NCBI GenBank assembly: GCA_018350325.1
Contig: JAEVLN010000002.1
Span: 2,816,295-2,880,294 of the forward strand
From: Globodera rostochiensis
Lineage: Eukaryota > Nematoda > Chromadorea > Rhabditida > Heteroderidae
Reading direction: 5' to 3'
DNA length: 64,000 nucleotides
The notes under the pieces: generated by a model
Databases searched by the model: none
What the model saw: only the letters and a program-made list of their open reading frames with translations
What the model was told of the DNA's origin: nothing
Part shown: in pieces, positions 46,301 through 59,160 of the stretch
How the letters are laid out: the number at the start of each line of letters is the position of its first letter
How positions within the stretch are numbered: position 1 is the first letter of the stretch
Translations under genes and position numbers: made by a program

Positions 46301-47260
46301 GCTGAGGCCAATTCCGACAGCGCCTTATCCGACGCCCGCCAAATGCCGCCTCCTTCTCTGATGCGTCGACGGCATTGATGCGCGGCAGCCGCTCACATTC
46401 CATCATCCATTCGCCCCGCTCGCCCCCCGGGGACGGTAACGCTTTTGCACTTGACAAATATAATTGGGGAATATTATTAATAAAAACAAAAAAATATTTT
46501 TGTACTAATTATGGACCCCAATAAAGCCATTTAAATTCAGTTGTCCCTCCCGAGTTGGCGCTGGGGACTCCGAGCACCAGTGCACTGGTCGGAAGGCGGA
46601 AAGCGCGGTCGCCGAATTTGGCGGCTGAAATTGGACGGGACAGTTTATGCCACGGTCCGGAGGAGGAGCAGAGGCGGGCGGAACGGAGACGGCAGGCGGA
46701 CGAGCGGAGGCGGACGGAGCAGGAGGAGGCGCAAAAGGTGAAGCGGGAGCCCCAACCAAATGAGCGGAATTTGAATCAAATTTAAATTAAAATTGAAGCA
46801 ATTTGTTTAAAATTTGACATAACTTTAGACCAAACAACAGCAGAAGAAGGACAAAAGTTCGTCAAGCAGTATCAGCAGCGACAGCAGTGGTGAGGACGAG
46901 GATGGCTCACGCGGGGAGGGCGGCGGCGGTGTTGTGACGGAACGGGCACCCAAAAATTCGAAAAAACGGTCAGCAATTGTAACGGAGAGGACACCGCTGG
47001 TGGAGGAGGAACAACGCCAACAGGACGAAACAGCAAAACGGAAACAAAGCAAAGGTAAGAGAAAAAAAAAGTCTTAGCAACATTTAAATTCGTTTTTTAT
47101 AGAAAAATCGCCGCCGGGGAAAGGCAATGGCGGCGGCACAGCGTCGACGACACGAAATGCGACGCCGCCGGGAAGGAATCGGCCGACGCCTCCGGGGCGG
47201 GCAGGCAACGGAAAGCAGCAACCGCTTCAAAGGCAGGACGAGGAGGCGGAAGAGGAGTGA
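43370..47260 (+). CDS. divergent innexin with probable long C-terminal tail
   Basis: Core exons: 43370-43554, 43646-43829, 43953-44037, 44099-44237, 44310-44456, 44547-44759, 44886-45099, 45241-45765 (563 residues, stop at 45763). A strong donor at 45739 (GTGAGC) instead allows in-phase joining to 46321-46435, 46541-46737, 46829-47054 and 47103-47260, giving 786 residues. Innexins form invertebrate gap junctions with four membrane spans. Seen: TM1 WVVPGFTLLVFAILW; loop 1 with two Cys 20 residues apart; TM2 WILWFWAPIVFVMY in place of the usual YQWVPF; loop 2 with PRITYCDYHFVSLGN and a second Cys in TYRCYM; TM4 TFLATINLGNLVFWF. The tail is charged and disordered, with Arg/Glu/Gln and Ser/Asp blocks. 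Intron 4 is GC-AG. An upstream in-frame extension exists, but this ATG opens the conserved part. The tail exons are inferred from splice phase only. Confidence 0.82.
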
Positions 47261-48531
47261 GTGATCTTCTAACTTCATGATCTGATCAGAGAATCCTAGA
47301 AATTAGCAATCAAGCTTTACACACATGTTTTATTTTTTTGATCAACATTGTTGCCACAAAACCAACAACACCCCTTCAAAAGGATGGTTACAAATTTGGA
47401 GAAAATAAATATTTTCAGACGAAATAACCATTCCTTCTGAAAATAATTGTTTTTTGTATTACAAAATTTATTTTTGATCCAATTTGCCTGACAAAATTCC
47501 CATGTTTTTGATTTGTTGCCGAAATCTCATCTCACAAAAATTTGTTTTTTTTTTACCTTTATGCCATTCAATTTTCACTATAAACTTAAACTGAAATCCA
47601 GTCTGATCCAGGGATATTATTACGCTGCATTTTTATATTTTTTCGACGCAATCAACCCTTTCAATAATTATTTTATTTCCTCCATTTCCAACAACATTTA
47701 TGTGCAAAACAAATAAAATAAAATATACTGTATTCAAACTTTTGTACAATTTAGAAAAGGACAAAACTTATAAATAATCATTTAATAAACCAAATTATTT
47801 TTTGAAAGCGAAATTTGTTGCTAAAATGTTTTGCATAAGAAGGAACTGGTCCGATGGCCCAGTTCTTGAAAATCTTAAAATTTTTTTTAAGAAAGAGAAG
47901 GATTGTTGATTTTGGTTAAAATGACAGAAGATCCCACGATTAATCCAAAAATGGTCTGGTCCTGATCTGATCAGGTTGTGTCGAGTTAAGAAAAAGCAAA
48001 TTTGAAATTGAGTTTAAAAACTGATTTTTGATACGTTTCCCCAACAGCTGTTTTACGCGTTCCGAAAAATGAATTCCATTCTGTGCAATTAAATATTAAC
48101 AATAAATATTTTACCTTCCTTAAAAGTCATTGTTGTGGTTTGGCCATAGCCACCGATATTGGGCCAATTAATTTATGTAAGACGCAAATAACGTCCATTG
48201 ACTTACACTTTAATTCATTTTGGTTTCTTTGCTGTTGAGACAAAATCGAAGTTTCTAAAAGTTGCAACAAGCCAATTATGATTGAAGCATAAATAGGTAA
48301 TTAGACAGAGTTTGTCATTAATTATTGGGCATCCTTTGGCCACAAGGCTCGGCGGATTCGATGGCCGACCGGCGGCGGAAGGAATTCAAAAGTCTGTGCA
48401 GTAAATATAAGAAAGCGGCTTGTTGTGTGTATTTATTGGCAAATGCCAATGCAATGAATGCCGTTAATTAATGTAATTAGCATCATTATCGATGTTCTCA
48501 TCAAACAGCTCAGAAGGCTTTCTTATTTCTT
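47261..48531. other. intergenic region, no supported gene
   Basis: AT-rich sequence follows the innexin tail exons. A short plus-strand frame at about 48350-48473 (starting MADRRRKEFKSLCSKYKKAA from the ATG at 48361) looks mildly protein-like after a possible acceptor, but no partner exon was found. Nothing else was identified. Confidence 0.4.
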
Positions 48532-49056
48532 TCACATTTTCTTGCACTCTTGGGCCGCGTTCTTGCCGCATTCTGAACATTTTGGTGTCGATGGCTTCTT
48601 GCAGGCCTTCTTGCATTTGTCGTTCGCGCATTTCACACATTGCGACGCGCACTGCACCGACCGTGGACACACATTTTTGCATTCGTCAATGATAACGCTC
48701 TGTGAAAAGGAATAAAAATTGTTTTTATAAATAAAATCTCGAAAAAGAGAAATCAAAAAGTAGAAAAATGACTTATAATTATTATTTTATTATTATTATT
48801 ACTTATTTTGTTGAATTTGCTATTTAATATATTTTTAAATAACTTACTTTAAAGGAAATATGCCTTTTTAATTAAAGATTTATTGAATTTGGGTGTATTT
48901 TCAGAGTTTTGCATTTTATCCCCAAACCGGTGTTAGCCAAAGCCCCCCCCCCCTCCCCTGACGGATGATTAGGCCAACACTTACCCCATCAGCAAAAGTG
49001 TTTAATGCAACTGCCAAAACAAGACAAAAGCACACAAATCCGAAGACCAATCGCAT
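48532..49056 (-). CDS. small secreted ten-cysteine peptide
   Basis: Two exons (48985-49056 and 48532-48699) join in phase to 79 residues. The first exon is a clear signal peptide: MRLVFG followed by a hydrophobic run and ALNTFADG. The mature part of about 55 residues has ten Cys spaced C-x3-C-x5-C-x3-C-x2-C-x4-C-x3-C-x7-C-x2-C-x7-C and is rich in Lys. No membrane segment follows, so export is expected. I do not recognise the family. In plant-parasitic nematodes many effectors are short secreted Cys-rich proteins, and this is a candidate by architecture only; antimicrobial or inhibitor peptides look alike. The donor (GTAAGT) and acceptor (TTTTCACAG) are good. Confidence 0.72.
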
Positions 49057-50810
<1,754 letters not shown>

Positions 50811-51030
50811 ATATTAATTAATTCGTTAAAATAAAATTAAAAGAATTTTTATGTACATACACAATACATTAATTAAAAAAATTAAAAGAATTTTTATGTA
50901 CATACAAAAAGAAACATTAATTAAAAATAATTCGCTAAAATAAAATTAAAAAAAAATTTTTATGTACATACACAATAAACATTAATTAAAAACAATTTCG
51001 TTAAAATAAAATTAAAAGAATAAAGAGCAC
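50811..51030. repeat. AT-rich tandem repeat, about 3.5 copies of 55-65 bp
   Basis: Copies share ATTTTTATGTACATACA, CATTAATTAAAAA and GTTAAAATAAAATTAAAAGA in order, starting directly after the stop codon of the small gene. Non-coding; it could carry that gene's 3' end. Confidence 0.7.
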
Positions 51031-51153
51031 GCGACGGGTAGGGGTTTTCATAATTTGTAGAAAAAATATTTTATTTTTGGCAAAAGTTTGAACAAAGTTT
51101 TGTTGTGTATAATAAAGAAGCCCTGGGGGGAGAAGCTTTCAATAAATGTTTAA

Positions 51154-51535
<382 letters not shown>

Positions 51536-51761
51536 ATTTGCTATTATTTATTGTCGTCGTCATAATGTTTTCTCTTGTAAATTTATTAACCGTAATTGTT
51601 GTGGAATTATAGTCAATTATCAGCCCAACCAATTGAATAAAGCATTAATAAAGCATAATTAATTAACAATTTACACTTTTTTGTTGAAATTTAAAAAGGG
51701 CACAGCTAAAAGTACAACAAACAAACAATTCAATTCAATTCATTAATTGCCAATGTCCAAA

Positions 51762-54084
51762 TTAGCAAAAACGCATTTTGCCGACATTCTTTCGAAAGTA
51801 GCAACAAATCAAGAACACAGCAACCAGGCTAATGGCAACGGCAAGCACAAGTGCCGTCAGAATGGCGACGTAAAGCAAAGTGATGGCATTCTATAAAATA
51901 TTCGCATTAAAAAGATTATTATTTATTTATTTTTTAGTGAATTTTTAAACAATTCAAAAAGTTTGTCATCAAAAAAACATTTGTTCTTGATTTTAACCGG
52001 AGAGTTTATCAAAAAGCTTTTCGAAAATGATAATAATAATAAAATTAAATTGTTATTGCCTTCTGATTGTGACGAATGCATTGCGCCAATTGGTCATAAT
52101 CGACATATTCAAGCACGCAAAGATGTGAAGCCCTGTGAATAATAAATATATTTAAATAATTAAATAAATAAAATAAATTAATTAATTAAGAGCATGCCGT
52201 TCGGTTTCGTTCAATTTTCGTGTCATCCACTGAACGGACGAGTAATTAAAATATTGATCAAAAACAGTTTCATTTTGTTTCATTCGTTCCAAAAGTTTGT
52301 TTAATGTTTCGGCACTTAACGGCCCATCAATTTGATAAGCTTCACGGTGCGAATATTCAAGTTTTGCTTCGGTCATTTCGGCACCGTTTTCGTTCAAAGC
52401 TTCCAATTCGACATAAAAAGTTCTAAATTTAATAAACATTTATTAATTTAATTGTTTAAAATTGCCGGGGCCCACTCACTTCACGTCATCGATGTCCATG
52501 TTTTTTGGATTGTATTCAAAAATGCGGAATGCCGGATTGTTTAGGTTGAACAGCGGCGTAACTGCCGGGTTCAAAAACATTCGCTGGACGGGCGTGCCGT
52601 CGGGGGCCTCAAAATGATATTTTTTGAACGAAAAGCGTTTTTAAAGTTTGGCATTTTAAATTTTTACTTTTAAAATTCGAAAAGTGTCCGTGTGCAAATG
52701 TCCAAAAAGCATCCATCGAATCCACGGCGAATAAGCCACAAAAATTTCGTAAAGCCGTCGATTGTATCGCCTCGACATCTCCGGCTTCCAATCTTCATTT
52801 TTGACTGAGTACATTTCATAGGCTTAAACGCATTTTGAAATTAACTTTAAAATATTTATTTTTTACCATAAATTAAAAATATTTCTAAGATATCAAAAAT
52901 CAATTATTTGCTAAACGATCTAATTACCTACCGCCAATTGGAATGTGCGCTATAATGTGCGCGAATGAGTTGTTGCGCTTCACTTCCTCCAATTGCCGTT
53001 CCAAAAAGGCAAATTGCCCTGCGGGGTCGTCGGGTTGGGTCAATTTGTCAATTTCCAATAATAAAAAAATGCAAATTATTTAAAAGGCTTTTTTAATAAA
53101 GCGCAAAACCTTGTTGCCGACATAATAAAAATTTGTGTTCAGAATGATAAACGTCGAATTGTCCAGCGGAGAACGGAAAAGATAATAACCGCCACGAAGA
53201 AACGTTTTCTCAAATTGACTCAATATAAACAATTATTATTAAATTAGACTAATTAGTATAGATAATTATGCATTTATAGCAAACAAAGCAACTTTTGCCG
53301 ACTCTCCAATCCAATCTTTCCATCTCTCAAAAATGCCGGCATAATTATTGTTGCCTTCATCGTCGGCAAAATCATTGCCCGGCACCGATTCGTGGTTTCC
53401 GACCACCGGAACAACAATAATGCCGGGGAAATGCTGGAGAATTGCCGAATTAGCGCTTTCCAATGTGCTTAAAAGCCCTAAATGTTTTGGATTTATATTT
53501 AAATTAATTTAAATATTTAAAACTCGATTCATCGTATTTATCGTGCGCGGCATTGTCCCCCGTCCAAATAATATAATCCGGGTCGGGCAGCTTTTTCTGC
53601 GCTTCTTTCAGCATGAAATTGATAAGCGCCTGAAAGTAAAAGCAGCCAAATGCACATTTTGTTTTATTTAATTAAACACAAAAATAAAATAATTTTTACA
53701 AAAATAAATAAATGCCTACCAGCGGCGGGTCGCAAGTTCGCGACCCGAAAGGGCCTGGACTGCTTGCCCTCGTTGTCTGCTGGTCCGTGCCATTTGTTGT
53801 TGCATTTCGATGGCACATTTTGGACGGGTCGCCGTGCCGGTCGTACTGGTCATCGATGTGAAAATCGGTGAAGAGCAAAAATTTACCCATCGCTCTGAAG
53901 ATTAAATTAAATATAAAAAAAGATAATATTTAATAAAATAAATTTTTAATGTTAACAAATATATTTAAAAATGTTTAAAAATATTAAAATACCTTCTTTC
54001 TTCGTATTTGCTTTGCGCAGATACATTTGTTAAAAGTAAAAATATGAGCCAAATTTTTAGAATTCCCCACAAATAACAAATCAT
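51762..54084 (-). CDS. acid sphingomyelinase-like phosphodiesterase (SMPDL3-like)
   Basis: Exons, 5' to 3': 53993-54084, 53720-53894, 53524-53629, 53285-53477, 53110-53218, 52932-53055, 52668-52822, 52480-52607, 52198-52422, 52045-52132 (464 residues). If exon 10 is spliced at 52060 by a GC donor it joins 51762-51890, adding a C-terminal membrane span (502 residues). It is a metal-dependent phosphoesterase of the secretory and lysosomal route. The signal peptide ends near SAQ-SKYEE (about residue 23). Metal ligands: DFHID (41/43), WTGDNAAHD, GNHES, HIIAHIP and GHLHTD. The LEYVDYDQLAQC region matches the SMPDL3 C-terminus. The intron before exon 6 lacks an AG acceptor (TTATTATTG|GAA), and the intron before exon 10 is GC-AG. 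Asn-x-Ser/Thr sites are frequent. The optional last exon has about 20 hydrophobic residues followed by FRKN. Confidence 0.93.
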
Positions 54085-56914
54085 TTTGTACAATAGGGCT
54101 TTTACCTTGTAAACAAAATATTAATTTTCTTTTAAATTTTATAAATATGTTTAATCGATTGAAACAAATGAACGAATAAATGCGAAAAATTTGTGAGAAG
54201 CAAAAGAAAAAGCGATTAGAAAAGCAAACAAAGAAAAAAAGAAACCCCCCAAGTACCCACAACTCTCCTTATGCTTTTACTATGTATTTGCACTGGATTG
54301 AGCGGAGAACGCATTTTTAGTCGGTAGAAAATCAAAATTGATCAGATTAAAGGGCAAAATCAAAAACGATTGACGACATACTTTTTGTTTTAAGCCCAAC
54401 TTTGATCGGTCTTGGAAAATCAGGCAAAATCAAAAACGATTGACGACACACTTTTAGTTTTAAGCCCAACTTTGATCGGTCTTGGAAAATCAGAAGTGAT
54501 CAAATTTGATCGACTCGACAATATTACTTCTGTTTTGAGTGGCAAACTCCCACCCCCCCCCCCCCCCACTCTCTGAAATCCTTTATGGTCATGAATGGAT
54601 TGTTTGAATAAGCTTATAAATAAAAAGCAAAATTTAAAATATTTTTTGTGACATAAATTCCGCATTCATACAAATAATTCATCAACAATTTTTAACTGGC
54701 CAGAAAAAATTGACTTAGTTATTTACACGAATAAGCAAAGAATCAAATAATTTAGCAATAAAATCTATTTTTTATTTTCATAGAAATGAATAAATTAATA
54801 AAAATGAATGAATGAATAAAAGAATTATTCTGAAATCAATGACGCAGCCATTACAAAAAATTAGAATGAATCAATATGTAAAATTATAAAGGCTCGTCGA
54901 GAGTTGTTATGTAAGGAATGAATCCGAATATTTATAAATAATAAAATGCAAATTTTATAAAAGAAATTATTTTGTTCAACAAACAGGCAAATAAAAAAAT
55001 GTTTGGATTTATTATTCAATTTAGAAAAATTTTAAAATTCTTTTTTTATAAATATTTAATTTTACATCAGACTTATTTCCACCAATTCCCACACTTTAAA
55101 AGATTCATTTTCTCGCGCTATCGCATTTCCATTGGAACACACACAGCGAACACAAAATAAATAAATAAATAAATAATTTTCATTTTAATTGTCTGAATAA
55201 AATAAGTAATTTATTTATTTGAATGTTTTGCACATTTTGTCAATAAATTTCACTTTTCATACAATTTAATATCTATTTTTGTATTGCCAAAAGATGCTAA
55301 TTAATTATCCTAGTGCCTCTAAAACGTAATTATTACCTAATTATTATACTTAATTATTATATAACATTTTCTAAAAATTCATTGTCACGCGAACGATCTC
55401 TGTTTTAAAAACAGAAGAAATGCTCTGAATCTTAAATATAAATGGGTAATTTCTCTTTTGCCTATTTATTTTAAGCCTTTTATTTGATTCATTAAATTGT
55501 CTCCGTTTTTCCATTCTTTCAAAAATATTTTCCGATTCATTCAATTCATTTGGTTGTTTTGTTTCGTTAATTTGGAAGTTTTGTTTATGTGTTGCGCCAC
55601 CCAAAATTTAGTCAAAAACTTTCAAATTTTCTTTTTTCCGATTTAATTCACTTTTAAATTAAATTGTAACAATGTTTTGTTCCCCTTTTATTCTTTAATT
55701 CGTCTGATAAATTTGCTGCTGTCTATTTAAATAAATTGTTTAAAATATTTTCCCCTCAGTTTAATCTTTTCATTTATTTAATTTAATTTAAATCGTTAAA
55801 GGCAATTCACGTGCAAAAACTGTTAAACAACTTATTTTTGTCCGAATGAATGAATTAATTATTGATACCCAAGCACCGATGTTTTGCCCACTTTTTCATC
55901 AATAATATTTTGAGACTTTTGATTTAACAATAACTTAATTCACTTAATCGTAATTATTTATATATTAATTAAAATAACATGGTACATATTAAGACTAATT
56001 TAGGAACAATTAAAGAACTTGCTTGGGTCCAATTTTTTTTAATCTAAAAGTTCATTTATCATTTTGCGCTTTTTCCACCCGCCGAATTCCATAAAAGTGC
56101 GGACGGGCGGGCCGTCTGTCCCCGCGAACGGTGCAAACATTTTGATAAATAATGCGTGGCCAAATGCCCAAAAACGCGCCGGAGGGCATTGGACTGGAAA
56201 TTATTTACGATAAGTAAATTGAAGAAATAAAAAAAAAACTTTGGCCACAATATCTCCTTTTTATTTTATCTTTTTCAGCTTTTCATATCAAAAATAGTTG
56301 ATGGGTCAATCATATTTGCGCTAACAAACACTTGACGTGTATTTAAATTTTAAAAAATGGATTATTTAATTGTAAAATTGTTTCTAACAAATTTGGCGTT
56401 CTTTTGACCGTTCGTTCTCTTCCCCTAATCCAAATTTTTACACAAAATAATTTTTTGTTCACAAAGAACAAAATAATGTGACTGACTATCGTCACCGACG
56501 ATAGTTCTCATCATAATTGGCTAATGAATGTACACAAAGCGGCCAATTAGACGCGTTGAACGGCACGGCAAAAAAAAAACGTTTTTGCATTCATTCGTAT
56601 GAAGCAAAAATAGACTCACTCATTTTGGTCGCCGTGTCACACCCACCGGCCGCCGATGGCTAATTTATTAATTTTATGTACAGATAAATACACTCCCAAA
56701 AAAAAACCCCCACCTAAATAAACTCGAAATTTCCCCCCCCCCCCCCTAATTTGTGCATATTTAAAACGGCATTAGAAACAAAAACTTGTGTTTGGCACAA
56801 TACGATAAATTCAATAATTCGCGATAAATTGTTTGATAATTATCGCGAAGACTATCATAGAAGCCATTTGTTGAACACTAATTACCTAAGTAAAGCATAG
56901 GAGGCAAAATGGTA
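54085..56914. other. intergenic region, no supported gene
   Basis: Strongly AT-rich DNA, dense in stops. It contains a 70-bp tandem duplication at 54353-54492, a C run at about 54551-54568 and another at about 56735-56747. The frames at 54972-55604 have no domain and near-random composition. A GC-richer patch at 56080-56200 has no convincing exon. Confidence 0.45.
54353..54492. repeat. 70-bp tandem duplication
   Basis: Two adjacent copies begin GGCAAAATCAAAAACGATTG and end CTTGGAAAATCA, differing at two bases or so. Non-coding; it lies upstream of the phosphodiesterase gene. Confidence 0.85.
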
Positions 56915-56986
56915 ACCCCGGGTGGGACTCGAACCCACGACCTCCACCCAATCCGTGGGCAGCTCTTCCAACTGAGCTACCGGGGG
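56915..56986 (-). tRNA. tRNA-like gene or tRNA pseudogene (atypical anticodon arm)
   Basis: Seventy-two bases have canonical tRNA arm lengths. The acceptor stem CCCCCGG pairs with CCGGGGT except at the end. The D arm is GCTC-AGTTGGAA-GAGC, and the T arm is GTGGG-TTCGAGT-CCCAC with a perfect stem. The A box (TAGCTCAGTTGG) and B box (GGTTCGAGTCC) are intact. The anticodon stem GCCCA/GGTGG pairs at only two of five positions and position 33 is G, so the nominal anticodon GAT is not credible. A poly-G run adjoins the 5' end. A tRNA relic or tRNA-derived repeat is as likely as a working gene. Confidence 0.55.
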
Positions 56987-57156
56987 GGGGGGGGGTTTGG
57001 CCCCTCCTTTACGGGCGATCTTTTGCCCCCGCCATAGGCGTTTTAACCGTCGTCCACTTCCAACCAGCGGAACACTCACATCCTTACAATTAGATATAAA
57101 TATATTAAGATTTATTTGAAAGCATTTTAATTAAAATAATAAAATTTAAATTTACG

Positions 57157-58618
57157 ATGGAACGGCCGCCTTCGCTGAAAAAGCGCATTTCGCGCTCCCT
57201 AATCAGAATTCCGTCAAACATACGGCAAAGCCTTAGCAGCAGCAGTAACAGTACACGCAATATTTCATTTTCCGGGTCACATTTACAACTAACAACTTAT
57301 TAATTAACCCTAGCAAAAAAAAAATTGCTCAATTAATAAAAATCATTTAATTTACATTTTTGCGTAATGATTTGAAAATGAGAGTTCAATAAAATAAAAT
57401 AAATGTTGGCCAATTTAAGGAACAGTCCTCGCCAAACACCGGCACACTCTCCAAGGCAAAATGGCACAAAACCCATCAACAATCAATTTCTGAATCAATA
57501 TGAAACTGAAATTGTTTTGCGCACCTTAAAAAGGTTTTGGCATTTAAATGGGTAAAAAAATTCTTTTAATTTAGAGCACTAAAAGAAGTTGATTTCGGCA
57601 ATGAAATTGTCATTCGGTTGTTGAATGATAAAAGGTATTAATTAATTAATTAGCATTCATTCCCACACTTTATTAAAATTTAATTAACTATCCAATAATA
57701 AAAAGCTATATTTTAAATTTTAAAATAAAGACTATTAATTTACAGATCATTATTTAAAAGTTTGCTGGCTCGATGTGCCGCGCAAGCGCATGAAATTGAG
57801 GTGTTTGACGGCCAAAGTTTGGCCCAATTTTGTCCGAGGGCTGTCCAAGTGGGCGACGGCGTGACTCGATTTTTTGAAAGAGTAAAAATGTTTTTAATTA
57901 TAAACTAACTTTTAACTAATGATTTTTAAATTTAAATTTTTGAATCGTGATCAGCAACTGATCGATCAGCTTGGTCTGATTCCATTGATGTTTAAATTTT
58001 GAGGTTATGCACGGAGTTTTGATTCGATCATTGACCCCCCCCCCAGACATTGGCAATATTCATTTAAATATCATTAAAAGGTTGCCATTGAATTTGAACA
58101 ACCCACAAATTGTGCCGAACTCGAACAGACCCTCAGCGAAATGTGCCGTGCGAATGGCCAACTTCACTACCGAATGAAAGTGTGGTTTCAAGCGGAAAAT
58201 TGGCTTTGTGTGAAACATTCGGTCGTCGACACCGTTATGATGGCAAATTCGAATTTGAAGCGTCGTGGGCGTAATTTTTTGATTTTAAAAATGCGAAAAA
58301 CATTTTGTTAACTTTAAAAACGCGTGAATTTAAATATAATTTTAAAGCTCGAAGTGCTGGCGATCTGTCCAGTCTGACGCCACGTTTGAAAAAGCACTCT
58401 CTGAACGGCGAAACATTCGATCGTTACGGCCGACACGAATGCATTGAAGTTGTATGGATGAAGCTGATGCAAGCAGTGATCACCTGGATGAAGCAGGGCT
58501 TTCTGGAGGTGAAGCATCAGTTTTTATTTTAAAATATATTAAATTAATTTTTAATTAAATTTTTTTGTAATTTTAGGCTGCTTTATGTGCCAAGGAAGAA
58601 CAAGATGAAGAACTGTAG
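57157..58618 (+). CDS. globin-like protein (divergent nematode type)
   Basis: Seven exons (57157-57275, 57420-57533, 57575-57634, 57746-57881, 58081-58270, 58348-58508, 58577-58618) join in phase to 273 residues. The N-terminal 60 or so residues are Ser/Arg/Asn-rich and likely disordered. The rest is mostly helical. The order of features fits a globin fold: a first helix pair ending LLARCAAQAHE, ANGQLHYRMKVWFQAENW with a His in the place of the proximal histidine, and a terminal helix VVWMKLMQAVITWMKQGFLE, typical of nematode globins. Haem binding is not certain because the distal region is not clear. The tail ends in acidic residues. All introns are GT-AG. Confidence 0.6.
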
Positions 58619-59160
58619 AAACGACCTTTTAAAGACAGACCAAAAATGTACAGCTGAAAGCTTTGGTTTGTAAGAGATGAAGAAAAACAATTCGACGATA
58701 GGTACCTTAGTGCCAATGCCAATGCCAATTCGAGAGATAAAGCCAAACTTTCGAAATTAAAATGTAGTGACTAACATTCGTAGCTTCATTGACCAAATCG
58801 GGTTAGAAACAAACCGAAGCAATGTTCTTTTTAATTTTAGTTTGTTAAATCAAATAAATTAGTAAATAAAAGACCGGAATAAAGATATTTTCTATAATAA
58901 AAAAATAAAGTAAAATGAGTAACAAAAAGTGTGTAAAAAAAGCAAATTGGGCGAAGGACAAGGGAAGGATGACAGGCGTTCACATCAACACATGATTCGT
59001 TGAACTGCTTGAACTACACGTACGTTCAAAAAACTTTGGAGAGTATATGGAAATTGAATCGTCGCTATTTCTAAATTTATTGAAGCGTAAGGGATGGTCT
59101 CCACTCGAATCGTATCAAAATTATTGACTAATTGCATCCTCCACCATTTAAATGATAAAG

